Shown here: positions 43,657 through 55,363 of the stretch, piece by piece
Layout of the letters: every line of letters begins with the position of its first letter
Numbering within the stretch: position 1 is the stretch's first letter
Source: Paraburkholderia nodosa
GTDB taxonomy: Bacteria > Pseudomonadota > Gammaproteobacteria > Burkholderiales > Burkholderiaceae
Direction: 5' to 3'
NCBI RefSeq assembly: GCF_001718195.1
Contig: NZ_MCNV01000010.1
Span: forward strand, 62,001-126,000
DNA length: 64,000 nucleotides
Translations under genes and position numbers: made by a program
Notes under the pieces: generated by a model
What the model was told of the DNA's origin: nothing
Databases searched by the model: none
What the model saw: the letters and a program-made list of their open reading frames with translations, nothing else

Positions 43657-44583
43657 ATGCCCGCCCGCTCAATTGCTTCCCTGACGCTGTCCTTCGGGCT
43701 CGTTTCGATTCCGGTGAAGCTCTATACCGCTACCGAGAGTTCGTCCGACATCCGGTTTCACATGCTGGCGCCCGACGGCTCGCGCGTGAAGCAGCAATAC
43801 GTCTCCGAGAAGACGGGCGATGTCGTCGAGCGCTCGAGCATGAACAAGGGCTACGAATTCGAAAAGGACCGCTTCGTGGTCTTCACCACCGACGAGCTAA
43901 AGGCGCTGGAAGACGCTGCGAGCCATGTCGTCGAAATCATGGCCTTCATCCCGGAAGAGGCGATCAACCCGGTCTTCTACGACAAGGCCTACTACATTGC
44001 ACCCGACAAGCGCGGCGGCAAGCCGTATAGCCTCTTGCAGCAGGCGCTCGTGCAGAGCGGTCGCTGCGCGTTGGCGAAATGGGCGTCGAAAGGACGGACG
44101 CGGATCGTGCAGGTGCGCCCCGAAGAAGATGGACTCGTCTTTCAGCAACTGCTGTACGCCGACGAGGTTCGCTCGCTGGCTGATCTCCATGTCGAACATG
44201 TCGACGTATCCGATACCGAGATGAAACTCGCGCTGCAGATTATCGAGCAGGGCTCCGAGGACAATTACGACCCGACTGCGTACGAAGACGAAGAGAAGAA
44301 GCGCATCCTCGCAGCCATCGACGAAAAGATCGCAGGCAAGCAGGTCGTCGTTCACGAGGCTCGCGAAGAGCTTGCGGGTGGCGGACAGGTTATCGACCTG
44401 ATGGATGCATTGCGGGCGAGTTTGAAGGGTGGCGCGAAAGCGAAGGCCGCTCCGGCGCCCAAGCGTAGCAAGAGCGCGGAGCCCGTTACCGAACTGCCTG
44501 TCGCGCCCAGGACGCGCAAGCCGCCGGCGCGTGCCACCAAGGCGCCCGCTGAAGCGCCTGCCAGGGTGCGGGCACGCAAGTGA
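43657..44583 (+). CDS. ku: Ku, NHEJ DNA-end-binding protein
   Basis: A 308-residue bacterial Ku. It starts MPARSIASLTLSFGLVSIPV and has the Ku core through about residue 255 (RSSMNKGYEFEKDRFVVFT, FYDKAYYIAPDKRGGKPY, DPTAYEDEEKKRILAAI). The remaining 50 residues are a Lys/Ala/Pro-rich basic tail, which in other Ku proteins helps DNA binding and LigD contact. GAGGAG lies before the ATG at 43657. The stop overlaps the start of the next gene. Confidence 0.95.
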   Translation: MPARSIASLTLSFGLVSIPVKLYTATESSSDIRFHMLAPDGSRVKQQYVSEKTGDVVERSSMNKGYEFEKDRFVVFTTDELKALEDAASHVVEIMAFIPEEAINPVFYDKAYYIAPDKRGGKPYSLLQQALVQSGRCALAKWASKGRTRIVQVRPEEDGLVFQQLLYADEVRSLADLHVEHVDVSDTEMKLALQIIEQGSEDNYDPTAYEDEEKKRILAAIDEKIAGKQVVVHEAREELAGGGQVIDLMDALRASLKGGAKAKAAPAPKRSKSAEPVTELPVAPRTRKPPARATKAPAEAPARVRARK

Positions 44584-45419
44584 CGCCACAAGTCGCCGCG
44601 CGCGAAATTTCGATGCGCGAGTTGCAGGCCATGCTGGGCGTTTCCCGGAGGGTGGTATCGGGCCTCATTGCTGCAGGATTCGTCAACCCGTCACGCGGAC
44701 CGCGAAACGCCTACCGCTTCACGTTCCAGGACGTCGTGCTGCTGCGTACGGCGTTGCAGCTGCGCGATGCGCGTATTCCACCGCGCAAGATCATCATGGC
44801 GCTCACGCGGCTCAGAGACGAGTTGCCCGATCAGTTACCGCTTACGGGGATTCGCGTATCGGCAGTCGGCAACGACGTGGCCGTGCGAACGGGTCCTTCG
44901 CAGTGGGATGCCGCCACCGGTCAGTTCCTGCTGGATTTCGAAGTGGCGCAGATCAAGGGCGATGTCGTGTTTCTCGACTCGGCGCCTGCTCAAAAGAATC
45001 TCGCGCATCAGGCGCAGGAGTGGTACGACCTCGGCGAACAGTTGAGAGCATCCGATGTGAACGGCGCTGAACGGGCGTACAAGAAGGCTATCGCGCTATC
45101 GCCGCAACCTTTTTATCCTGCCTACGTTGACCTGGGCGCGCTGCTGTGTGAACTCGAATCCCGGTGCGAAGATGCGCTGCATGTATTCGATGAGGCGTTG
45201 GCTCACTTTCCCGACGATGCCGTGTTGCACTTCAATCGCGCGATTGCGTTCGAGGAGCTGGGACGCTTCGAAGACGCCGAGCGAAGCTATATGCGCTGCC
45301 TCGAACTCGACCCGACGTACGCGGACGCTCACCACAACCTGGCCATGCTGCTCGAAAGACGTGGCGACCCGCAGGGTTTGGTTCGTCATTTGAGCGCGTA
45401 TCGACGGTTGACTACCTAG
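44580..45419 (+). CDS. MerR-type HTH protein with tetratricopeptide repeats
   Basis: A 279-residue protein. Residues about 8-80 form a MerR-like winged helix (ISMRELQAMLGVSRRVVSGL, FTFQDVVLLRTALQLRDA). Residues about 145-270 hold three or four TPR units (AQEWYDLGEQLRASD, ALHVFDEALAHFPDDA, AERSYMRCLELDPTYADAHHNLA). The GTG start overlaps the Ku stop (GTGA), so it is tightly co-expressed with ku. It could regulate the NHEJ operon or act as a scaffold; no inducer site is visible. Confidence 0.88.
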   Translation: MTPQVAAREISMRELQAMLGVSRRVVSGLIAAGFVNPSRGPRNAYRFTFQDVVLLRTALQLRDARIPPRKIIMALTRLRDELPDQLPLTGIRVSAVGNDVAVRTGPSQWDAATGQFLLDFEVAQIKGDVVFLDSAPAQKNLAHQAQEWYDLGEQLRASDVNGAERAYKKAIALSPQPFYPAYVDLGALLCELESRCEDALHVFDEALAHFPDDAVLHFNRAIAFEELGRFEDAERSYMRCLELDPTYADAHHNLAMLLERRGDPQGLVRHLSAYRRLTT

Positions 45420-45497
45420 ACCGTGCAGAAGGTGGCAAGTTGGCCGGCATGTGCGCAAAAACACAGCTTTCCCCGCACAGACCGCGACAACCCCGCC

Positions 45498-46358
45498 TCA
45501 AACCGTCGCCACCAGAATCGACTCCCCGCTAGCCGGCCTCAGCCCATCGCTTCGTCCTGCGAAGTAAAGTGCGGTGAGATCCGCGGTCGAAACATGACGC
45601 GCATTGCGCAACCCGGCCTCGCTTGCCAGCGCAAGCATCTCATCGGGCGCGAAAAAGCTCACGAACGGCGTACCCGCCGCCTTCGCGCGTTCATACACGG
45701 CGGCATGCTGCGAGCGCTCGGGCTCGTTGATGAGTTCGAGCGGCAGGAGGAAGGTCATGACGAGCGTCGAGCCCGGTGCGAGCTGCGCGATCTGCCGCAA
45801 CGTCGCGAGGTTCGCCTCGCGCGTGAGATACATGGAAACGCCCGTCGAGGCGATCACCGCGGGACTCGCGGCATCGAACCCTGCCGCGGCGAGCCGTTCC
45901 CACCACGTCTCGCCGGCTTCGAAATCCACCGGCACGAAGCGCAGCCACGCCTGCTCGCGATACCCCAGCTCCATGAGCCGCTGACGCTTCCATGTCTGCG
46001 TGCCCGGCTTGTCCACTTCGTACACGTGCAGGCGCGAGGCGATTTCGGGGTGGCGCTGGGCGAACGTGTCGAGTCCCGCGCCGAGAAGCACGTACTGGCG
46101 GGCGAGCCCGTTAGCGGTCTGTTCGGCGACAAGGTCTTCGACAAAGCGCGCGCGCCCGACGATCGAGGCACGATAACCGCGCGTCCCTTCAGGGTGCATA
46201 TCGGGCCGCTCGCGCCAGTTCGACTCCGGTGCGGCGATCTGCATGCCGGTTTCGTCTTCGAGCACGTGGGGCGCATCGTCGACCTGGACGTGCAGCGCGC
46301 GCCACAGCGCGACGCGAATGGCGGTGCTGTCGGGAGCGGCGGGATGGCTGGCGGGCAT
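45498..46358 (-). CDS. Class I SAM-dependent methyltransferase (leucine carboxyl methyltransferase-like)
   Basis: A 286-residue protein of the TIGR00027/LCM-like group common in actinobacteria and Burkholderia. QYVLLGAGLDTFAQRHP is the SAM-binding motif and HVYEVDKPGTQTWKRQ the second binding loop; VIASTGVSMYLT is the catalytic region. The methyl acceptor is not known. It follows the LysR gene by 34 bp in the same direction, so they may share a transcript. It converges with the TPR gene. Confidence 0.88.
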   Translation of the reverse strand: MPASHPAAPDSTAIRVALWRALHVQVDDAPHVLEDETGMQIAAPESNWRERPDMHPEGTRGYRASIVGRARFVEDLVAEQTANGLARQYVLLGAGLDTFAQRHPEIASRLHVYEVDKPGTQTWKRQRLMELGYREQAWLRFVPVDFEAGETWWERLAAAGFDAASPAVIASTGVSMYLTREANLATLRQIAQLAPGSTLVMTFLLPLELINEPERSQHAAVYERAKAAGTPFVSFFAPDEMLALASEAGLRNARHVSTADLTALYFAGRSDGLRPASGESILVATV

Positions 46359-46392
46359 GGTTCGGTCCTCTCGCGCGGGTTTCGTCGCACGA

Positions 46393-47376
46393 TTATCGCG
46401 CGCCTGGCTCGCGGCCGTGTGTCCCGTAGATGTCGGCGCTCACCTGCCGCAACGCCTCGATCATCACGCTCGCCGCGGGCGTGAGGAGGCCGTCCGCGCG
46501 CGTGATGATGCCGAAGTCGTCCATCTGGCAATCCATCGGCACGGGCAGGATCGCGACCATGCCGTGCGCCGCGTAGTAGCGCGCCACGTCTTCGGTGAGC
46601 ACGGCGATCATGTCGCTTTGCTCCAGCACGCGAGTGATGAACAGCAGCGCGGGTGTCTCGACCACGTTCGATGGGGGCGCGAGGCTCGCGCGCTGGAACA
46701 TCAGCTCGAAGCGGTGGCGCAGCACGCTGCCAACGGGCGGCACGACCCACGTGGCGCGCGCGATGTCGGCGAGCGCGATCGGTCGGGCTTCGTCCTGCGC
46801 CGCCACGAGCATGGGGTGCCCCGGCCGGACCACGGCGCACACGGGCTCGCCCGCGAGCGGTTCGTAACGCAACTGGAGCTTGTCGTGCTCGGCGGACAGG
46901 CGGCCCAGCACCACGTCGAGCTTGTCTTGCGCCAGGTGTTCGAGCAGCACGTTGCTGGCGTCGATCTCCACGGAGACGCGCAGGTTCGCATGCGTGCGCT
47001 TGACCGCCGCAACGGCCGCCGGCAGCACGCGCACGCCCGGCGAGGTGATCGCGCCCACCGCCACGTGGCCAAGGCGCCCGGCCTTGAGCGCGCTCAGTTC
47101 CTCCTGCGCCTGGTCCAGGCTGCCGAGCACGGCGCGCGCGTGGCGGATCAGCGCGTCGCCGTACAGCGTGGGCCGCATGCCGCGCGGCATGCGTTCGAAC
47201 AGCACCGCGCCGAGCATGTCTTCGAGCTCGCGCAGGAGCTTCGAGGCGGCGGGCTGCGTCATGTTCAGCGCCGCCGCCGCGCGGTGAATGTTACCTTCCT
47301 CCGCCAGCGCCACGACGAGGAGCAATTGCCGCGTTTTCAGCCGCGTGCGCACGTACCAGGGGCTCGTATCGAGCAT
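46393..47376 (-). CDS. LysR-family regulator, probably of the arabinose operon
   Basis: A 327-residue LysR regulator. The helix-turn-helix is at about residues 15-75 (HRAAAALNMTQPAASKLLRELEDML-type text, here split by HRAAAALN and TQPAASK). The effector domain runs from about 100 to 310. It resembles GbpR-type regulators of sugar uptake. It is divergent from the arabinonate dehydratase gene with a 166-bp gap that holds an inverted repeat, so regulation of the arabinose operon is likely. Confidence 0.9.
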   Translation of the reverse strand: MLDTSPWYVRTRLKTRQLLLVVALAEEGNIHRAAAALNMTQPAASKLLRELEDMLGAVLFERMPRGMRPTLYGDALIRHARAVLGSLDQAQEELSALKAGRLGHVAVGAITSPGVRVLPAAVAAVKRTHANLRVSVEIDASNVLLEHLAQDKLDVVLGRLSAEHDKLQLRYEPLAGEPVCAVVRPGHPMLVAAQDEARPIALADIARATWVVPPVGSVLRHRFELMFQRASLAPPSNVVETPALLFITRVLEQSDMIAVLTEDVARYYAAHGMVAILPVPMDCQMDDFGIITRADGLLTPAASVMIEALRQVSADIYGTHGREPGAR

Positions 47377-47421
47377 GTCTCCGCCTGATTTCCCAAATAG
47401 TTTTAGGTGTTTATACCAATG

Positions 47422-47437
47422 CCGATTTCGATATCGG
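47422..47437. promoter_or_regulatory. Inverted repeat between the LysR gene and the arabinose operon
   Basis: CCGAT (47422-47426) and ATCGG (47433-47437) are reverse complements with a six-base centre. It lies 45 bp before the LysR start and 105 bp before the dehydratase start, a normal place for a LysR site. No other repeat of note is in this gap. Confidence 0.4.
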
Positions 47438-47542
47438 AAGCGTCCATTATTTCATTAGGAGGTTATCAGACTTCTCCGTAGACTGTCCCGAATCCATCGC
47501 TCGAAGCACTCGGCGAACTACTCGCTCTACACAACGAACACG

Positions 47543-49294
47543 ATGTCGGATACCAAACCCAAACTGCGCTCCCAACAGTGGTTCGGCACCACGGACAAGA
47601 ACGGCTTCATGTACCGAAGCTGGATGAAGAATCAAGGCATTCCCGATCACGAATTCGATGGTCGCCCGATCATCGGCATCTGCAACACCTGGTCGGAACT
47701 CACGCCCTGCAATGCGCATTTCCGCAAGCTCGCCGAGCACGTGAAGCGCGGCATTTATGAAGCGGGCGGCTTCCCGGTCGAATTCCCGGTGTTCTCGAAC
47801 GGCGAATCGAACCTGCGTCCCTCGGCGATGCTCACGCGCAATCTCGCCTCCATGGACGTGGAAGAGGCGATTCGCGGCAACCCCATCGACGCCGTCGTGC
47901 TGCTGTGCGGCTGCGACAAGACCACGCCCGCGCTGCTGATGGGCGCGGCGAGCGTGGACGTGCCCGCCATCGTCGTGACCGGCGGCCCGATGCTCAACGG
48001 CAAGCACGAAGGCCGTGACATCGGCTCCGGCACGGTCGTCTGGAGGCTGCACGAGGAGCTGAAGGCGGGCGAGATCAACCTGCATCAGTTCCTTTCGGCC
48101 GAAGCGGGCATGTCGCGCTCGGCGGGCACCTGCAACACCATGGGCACTGCCTCGACGATGGCCTGCATGGCCGAATCGCTCGGCGTTTCGCTGCCGCACA
48201 ACGCCGCGATTCCCGCCGTCGATTCGCGCCGCTACGTGCTCGCGCACATGTCGGGCATCCGCATCGTGCAGATGGCGCTGGAAGACCTGAAGCTCTCGAA
48301 GGTCCTCACGCGTGAAGCGTTCGAGAACGCCATCCGCACCAACGCCGCGATTGGCGGCTCGACCAACGCCGTGATTCACCTGAAGGCGATTGCCGGGCGC
48401 ATCGGCGTCGATCTCGAACTGGAAGACTGGCAGCGCATTGGCCGCAACACGCCGACCATCGTCGATCTGCAGCCGTCGGGCCGCTTCCTGATGGAAGAGT
48501 TCTATTACGCGGGCGGCCTGCCGGCGGTGCTGCGCCGGCTCGGCGAAGCGAACCTCCTGCCGCATCCCAATGCGCTCACGGTCAACGGCAAGTCCATCTG
48601 GGACAACGTGCGCGAGGCGCCCAATTACAACGATGAAGTGATCCGTCAACTCGACAACCCATTGATCGCGGACGGCGGCATCTGTATCCTGCGCGGCAAT
48701 CTCGCGCCGCGCGGCGCCGTGCTCAAGCCTTCGGCGGCCACGCCCGAGCTGCTCAAGCATCGGGGCCGCGCCGTGGTGTTCGAAAACTTCGACCACTACA
48801 AGGCGACGATCGCCGACGAGTCGCTCGATGTCGACAAGGACTCCATCCTCGTGATGAAGAACTGCGGCCCGCGCGGCTACCCCGGCATGGCCGAGGTCGG
48901 CAACATGGGCCTGCCGCCCAAGCTGCTGCGCCAGGGCGTGAAGGACATGGTGCGCATTTCCGACGCGCGCATGAGCGGCACGGCTTACGGCACGGTGGTC
49001 CTGCACGTGGCGCCCGAAGCGGCGGCGGGCGGCCCGCTCGCGGCGGTGCGCAACGGCGACTGGATCGAGCTGGACTGCGAATCGGGTCGCCTGCATCTGG
49101 ACATCAGCGACGAGGAACTCGCGCGCCGTCTGAGCGATGTCGATCCGGCGGCCGCGCCCGGCGTGGCGGAGCAGCTGGGCAAGGGCGGTTACGCGCGCCT
49201 TTACGTCGATCACGTGCTGCAGGCCGACGAGGGTTGCGACCTCGACTTCCTCGTGGGCAAGCGCGGGGCGGCGGTGCCGCGGCATTCGCACTGA
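47543..49294 (+). CDS. L-arabinonate dehydratase (IlvD/Edd family)
   Basis: A 583-residue dehydratase with Fe-S ligand motifs CGCDKTTPALLM and SAGTCNTMGTASTM and the GGSTNAVIHL segment. It starts KLRSQQWFGTTDKNGFMYRSW, which is typical of pentonate rather than amino-acid dehydratases. It removes water from L-arabinonate to give 2-keto-3-deoxy-L-arabinonate in the non-phosphorylative arabinose route. Neighbouring AraFGH and sugar dehydrogenase genes support arabinose as substrate; other sugar acids are possible. It is the first gene of a seven-gene operon. Confidence 0.9.
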   Translation: MSDTKPKLRSQQWFGTTDKNGFMYRSWMKNQGIPDHEFDGRPIIGICNTWSELTPCNAHFRKLAEHVKRGIYEAGGFPVEFPVFSNGESNLRPSAMLTRNLASMDVEEAIRGNPIDAVVLLCGCDKTTPALLMGAASVDVPAIVVTGGPMLNGKHEGRDIGSGTVVWRLHEELKAGEINLHQFLSAEAGMSRSAGTCNTMGTASTMACMAESLGVSLPHNAAIPAVDSRRYVLAHMSGIRIVQMALEDLKLSKVLTREAFENAIRTNAAIGGSTNAVIHLKAIAGRIGVDLELEDWQRIGRNTPTIVDLQPSGRFLMEEFYYAGGLPAVLRRLGEANLLPHPNALTVNGKSIWDNVREAPNYNDEVIRQLDNPLIADGGICILRGNLAPRGAVLKPSAATPELLKHRGRAVVFENFDHYKATIADESLDVDKDSILVMKNCGPRGYPGMAEVGNMGLPPKLLRQGVKDMVRISDARMSGTAYGTVVLHVAPEAAAGGPLAAVRNGDWIELDCESGRLHLDISDEELARRLSDVDPAAAPGVAEQLGKGGYARLYVDHVLQADEGCDLDFLVGKRGAAVPRHSH

Positions 49295-49369
49295 GCGGTT
49301 GATGCAATGAGCCAGGGCGCGCCGGCGCGCTGAGCGCAGCAAAAGAGAAGAAACGAGCCTGGAGACACG

Positions 49370-50725
49370 ATGACGAACCCGCAGGTGCTGCAACACGAAA
49401 GCCCCGCTGCAATGGTAAGCGCCAGCAGCGAGGAAAAGCACATCGTCGGCCATATCGCGCGCCGGCTGCTGCCTTTTCTCGCGCTGATCTATGTGGTGGC
49501 GTACGTCGATCGCACCGTGGTCGGCTTCGCGAAGCTGCACATGAACGCGGCCGTGGGCCTGTCCGACGCCGCCTACGGCCTGGGCGCGGGCCTCTTCTTC
49601 ATCGGTTATTTCCTCTGCGAAGTGCCGAGCAATCTCGCGCTCGCGCGCTTCGGCGCGCGCGTGTGGTTCGCGCGCATCCTCTTCACGTGGGGCGTGATCA
49701 CGATGCTGATGGCGCTCGTGAGCGGCCCGAAGAGCTTTTACGCGTTGCGCTTTCTACTTGGCGCGGCGGAGGCCGGGCTCTATCCCGGCATTCTGTATTT
49801 CCTCACGCAGTGGTTCCCCATGCGCCACCGCGCGCGCGTGATCGGCCTGCTCGTGCTCGCGCAGCCCATCGCCGGCATCGTCACGGGCCCGATCGCGGGC
49901 GCGCTGCTCGAAACGCACGGCTTTTTCGGCATGTCGAGCTGGCAGACGCTCTTCGTCGTGAGCGGCCTGCCTGCCGTGCTGCTGTGCATTCCCACGCTGC
50001 GTCTGTTGCCCGAATCGCCCGCGCATGCACGCTGGCTCGACGACACAGAGCGCCGCTGGATCGCGCGCGAACTTGCCGCCGACCAGCGCACCTACCGCCT
50101 CGACACGCATCGCAACCCATTCAGCGCGCTCAAGGACCGCCGCGTGCTGCTGCTTGCGCTGCTGTTCCTGCCGTTTCCGCTGTGCATCTATGGTTTGTCG
50201 CTCTGGTTGCCTACCATTATCAAGGCGTTCGGCGTGAGCGATTCCACGGCGGGCCTGCTTTCCGCGGTGCCGTATCTGTTCGCGGTGGTGGGCTTGCTGA
50301 TCGTGCCGCGCCATTCGGACAAGCATCGCGAACGCTACGGCCACATCGTCGTGGTCTCGGGCGTCGCGGCGCTGACGATGGCCGCGAGCGCGTGGTTTCA
50401 CGCGCCGGCGCTGCAACTGCTGTTCATCTGCCTGACCGCTTTTTCGATCTACTCGATTCAGGCCGTGGTCTGGGCGCTGCCCGGCGAGTTCCTCACCGGC
50501 GCGAGCGCGGCCGTGGGGATCGCGACGATCAACTCGCTCGCGAATCTCGGCGGCTATCTCGGCCCCTATGGCATCGGGCTCATCAAGGACGCGACGGGCA
50601 GCCTGGCGGCCGGGCTTTACTTTCTCGCGGCCACGCTGGTGTTCGCGGTGCTCGTGACGTTCGCCGTGCGCGCGGTGCTGCGCACGCCTCGCCGCAGCAC
50701 GGGAGAGCTGGCGAGCGAATCGTAA
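49370..50725 (+). CDS. MFS transporter, anion:cation symporter (sugar-acid type)
   Basis: A 451-residue MFS protein with twelve predicted helices. RRLLPFLALIYVVAYVDRTVVGFA is here split by membrane entry at residue 30; GLFFIGYFLCEVPSNL and AAEAGLYPGILYFLTQWFP are marks of the ACS family (tartrate, glucarate and phthalate carriers). In this operon it may import sugar acids such as arabinonate, alongside the sugar importer AraFGH. It lies 75 bp after the dehydratase. Confidence 0.9.
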   Translation: MTNPQVLQHESPAAMVSASSEEKHIVGHIARRLLPFLALIYVVAYVDRTVVGFAKLHMNAAVGLSDAAYGLGAGLFFIGYFLCEVPSNLALARFGARVWFARILFTWGVITMLMALVSGPKSFYALRFLLGAAEAGLYPGILYFLTQWFPMRHRARVIGLLVLAQPIAGIVTGPIAGALLETHGFFGMSSWQTLFVVSGLPAVLLCIPTLRLLPESPAHARWLDDTERRWIARELAADQRTYRLDTHRNPFSALKDRRVLLLALLFLPFPLCIYGLSLWLPTIIKAFGVSDSTAGLLSAVPYLFAVVGLLIVPRHSDKHRERYGHIVVVSGVAALTMAASAWFHAPALQLLFICLTAFSIYSIQAVVWALPGEFLTGASAAVGIATINSLANLGGYLGPYGIGLIKDATGSLAAGLYFLAATLVFAVLVTFAVRAVLRTPRRSTGELASES

Positions 50726-50765
50726 AGGCGCGGCCTGACACTCTTTCTCAAGCAGGACTGAAGAC

Positions 50766-52681
<1,916 letters not shown>

Positions 52682-52737
52682 AGACGCTTCTTTCAAGCAT
52701 TACACACGCAGCACACCACACCTGAGGAGACAGGAGC

Positions 52738-53742
52738 ATGACCAGCAAGATCCGCCGTTTGACCCTTCGTGCCGCATTCGCGGCGATGTGCATCGCCCCG
52801 CTCGGCATGAACGTGGCGGCGCACGCCGACTCGCCCGTGAAGATCGGCTTCCTCGTGAAGATGCCGGAGCAGGCATGGTTCATCAACGAGCAGAAGGCCG
52901 CTACGGCACTCGGCCAGAAAGAGAACTTCTCGGTGGTGAACATCGGCACGCCGGACGGCGAGAAGGTGCTCGCCGCCATCGACAACCTCGGCGCGCAAGG
53001 CGCACAAGGCTTCGTGATCTGCGCGCCGGACGTGCGTCTCGGACCGGCCATCCAGGCGCGCGCCAAGCGCTACAACATGAAGTTCGTGACGGTGGACGAC
53101 CAGCTCGTCGACTCGTCGGGCAAGCCGATCGCCAGCGTGCCGCACCTCGGTATGTCGGCGCTCAAGATCGGCAATCAGGTCGGCCAGGCGATCACCGACG
53201 AAATGAAGCGCCGCGGCTGGAAGCCGGAAGAAGTGGGCGCACTGCGTATCACCGACTATGAACTGCCCACGGCGAAGCTGCGCACGGACGGCGCGACGCA
53301 ATCGCTGCTGGCCGGCGGCTTCAAGAAGGAAAACATCTTCGACGCCCCGCAAAAGACCACCGACGACGAAGGCGGCTTCAATGCGGCGTCGCCGGTGCTC
53401 GCCCAGCATCCGAACATCAAGAAGTGGGTGGTGTTCGCGCTCAACGAGGAAAGCGTGCTGGGCGCCGTGCGCGCGACCGAACAGCTGCACATTCCGTCGG
53501 CTGACGTGATCGGCGTGGGCATCAACGGCGCGGGCGAAGCGTTCGCCGAGTTCCAGAAGAAGCAGCCTACGGGCTTCTACGGCACGATCGCCGTGAGCTC
53601 GACGAACCACGGCAAGGAAAGCGCCGAGAACCTCGTCGAGTGGATCCGCGACGGCAAGCAGCCGGCCGCCGACACGCAGACCACCGGCAAGCTGATGACG
53701 CGCGACAACTGGACGGCCGTGCGCAGCGAGCTGGGTATCTAA
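52738..53742 (+). CDS. araF: L-arabinose ABC importer, periplasmic binding protein
   Basis: A 334-residue binding protein with a signal peptide (about 1-30, ending AAHAD). The mature part starts VKIGFLVKMPEQAWFINEQ, a hallmark of AraF, followed by VVNIGTPDGEKVLAAID and ALNEESVLGAVRATE. It is followed directly by araG and araH, which fixes it as the arabinose system. Confidence 0.93.
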   Translation: MTSKIRRLTLRAAFAAMCIAPLGMNVAAHADSPVKIGFLVKMPEQAWFINEQKAATALGQKENFSVVNIGTPDGEKVLAAIDNLGAQGAQGFVICAPDVRLGPAIQARAKRYNMKFVTVDDQLVDSSGKPIASVPHLGMSALKIGNQVGQAITDEMKRRGWKPEEVGALRITDYELPTAKLRTDGATQSLLAGGFKKENIFDAPQKTTDDEGGFNAASPVLAQHPNIKKWVVFALNEESVLGAVRATEQLHIPSADVIGVGINGAGEAFAEFQKKQPTGFYGTIAVSSTNHGKESAENLVEWIRDGKQPAADTQTTGKLMTRDNWTAVRSELGI

Positions 53743-53785
53743 GGACTGCGTAGAAGACTGAGGCGAAGCAAAGGGCAGGGATGCA

Positions 53786-55336
53786 ATGACTGAAACGATG
53801 ACTGATGCGAACGCGCAAGCGAACGCGGTGAAGGGCGCTCAACAGGGGAATCGCGCGTACCTGGAGCTCGACGGCATTACCGTGAGCTTCCCGGGCGTGC
53901 GCGCGCTCGACCGCGTGGCGCTGGAAGTGCGTGCCGGCGAAGTGCACGGCTTGATGGGCGAGAACGGCGCGGGCAAATCCACGCTGCTCAAGGTGCTCTC
54001 GGGCGTGAACCAGCCGCAGGAAGGCACGCTCGAGCTGAATGGCGTGGAGCACCGCTTCACGACCACGAAGGCGGCGCTCGAAGCGGGTATCGCGATCATC
54101 TATCAGGAACTGCATCTCGTGCCCGAGCTGACGGTGGCGGAAAACCTGATGCTCGGGCAGTTGCCCAATCGCCTCGGCGTGCTCGACGAAGGCACGCTCG
54201 TCAAGCGCGCGATGGATGAACTCAAGCGGCTTGGCGAGCGCATCGATCCGCGCACGCCGGTGAAGAATCTCTCCATCGGCCAGCGCCAGATGATCGAGAT
54301 CGGCAAGGCGCTCATGCGCGACGCGCGCGTGATCGCCTTCGACGAACCGACCAGCTCGCTCTCGGCGCGCGAGACGGAGAACCTCTTTCGCATCATCAAC
54401 GCGCTGCGCGCGGATGGCCGCGCGATCATCTACGTCACGCACCGCATGGACGAAGTCTATGAGCTCTGCGACCGCGTGACGGTGTTCCGCGACGGCAAGC
54501 GCATCGAGACGTTCGATTCGGTAGCCGATCTCGACCGCAATCGCCTGATCGCGGCGATGGTGGGCCGCTCGATCGAGGACGTGTACGGCTATCGTCCGCG
54601 CCAGGCGGGAGACGTGCTGATCGAAGCGAAGGGCCTGCTGGGTCCCGGCCTGGCCGAGCCGGTATCGTTTACGGCGCGGCGCGGCGAGATCGTCGGCTTC
54701 TTCGGGCTCGTGGGCGCCGGGCGCTCGGAACTCATGAAGCTGATCTACGGCGCGACGCGCGCCAGCGCGGGGCATGTCGAACTCGACGGCAAGCGCGTCA
54801 ATTTCGCGAGCCCCCGCGACGCCGTGCGCGCGGGCCTCGCACTATGCCCCGAGGACCGCAAGCAGGAAGGCATCGTCGCGATCGCCTCGGTGGCCGACAA
54901 CCTCAACATCAGCGCGCGCCGCCACTTCAGCCCCGCGCGCTTCCTCCTCGACGCGCGGCGCGAGCGCGATCTCGCGCAGGACTACATCAAGAAGCTCGCG
55001 ATCAAGACGCGCAACGGCGACACGGCCATCGGCACGCTCTCGGGCGGCAACCAGCAGAAGGTGATTCTGTCGCGCTGGCTCGCCGAGCGCATCGAGGTGT
55101 TCCTGATGGACGAGCCCACGCGCGGCATCGACGTGGGCGCGCGCGCCGAGATCTACAACCTGCTGTACGAGCTCGCCGAAGCGGGCAAGACCGTGATCAT
55201 GGTGTCGAGCGACCTGGCCGAAGTGATCGGCGTGTCGGACCGCATCATCGTCATGCGCGAAGGCCGGATTGCCGGCAGCCTGCCGAAGGCCGAAGCTTCG
55301 CCCGACGAACTGATCAAGATGGCGCTGCCGCGCTGA
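53786..55336 (+). CDS. araG: L-arabinose ABC importer, double ATPase
   Basis: A 516-residue ATPase with two cassettes. The first (about 25-260) has Walker [13 protein letters not shown] and signature [15 protein letters not shown]. The second (about 270-510) has the degenerate nucleotide loop [12 protein letters not shown], the [15 protein letters not shown] signature and the [11 protein letters not shown] Walker [11 protein letters not shown] matches carbohydrate CUT2 ATPases. It lies 43 bp after araF and 27 bp before araH. Confidence 0.94.
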   Translation: MTETMTDANAQANAVKGAQQGNRAYLELDGITVSFPGVRALDRVALEVRAGEVHGLMGENGAGKSTLLKVLSGVNQPQEGTLELNGVEHRFTTTKAALEAGIAIIYQELHLVPELTVAENLMLGQLPNRLGVLDEGTLVKRAMDELKRLGERIDPRTPVKNLSIGQRQMIEIGKALMRDARVIAFDEPTSSLSARETENLFRIINALRADGRAIIYVTHRMDEVYELCDRVTVFRDGKRIETFDSVADLDRNRLIAAMVGRSIEDVYGYRPRQAGDVLIEAKGLLGPGLAEPVSFTARRGEIVGFFGLVGAGRSELMKLIYGATRASAGHVELDGKRVNFASPRDAVRAGLALCPEDRKQEGIVAIASVADNLNISARRHFSPARFLLDARRERDLAQDYIKKLAIKTRNGDTAIGTLSGGNQQKVILSRWLAERIEVFLMDEPTRGIDVGARAEIYNLLYELAEAGKTVIMVSSDLAEVIGVSDRIIVMREGRIAGSLPKAEASPDELIKMALPR

Positions 55337-55363
55337 AATCCTTTTTGTAACGATGAACCAGAA

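Noticed and set aside
47447-49540. A 697-codon open frame on the minus strand over the arabinonate dehydratase gene
   Set aside because: It is antisense to a gene with full family motifs. GC-rich DNA gives long chance open frames; its translation is Arg/His-rich and without known motifs.
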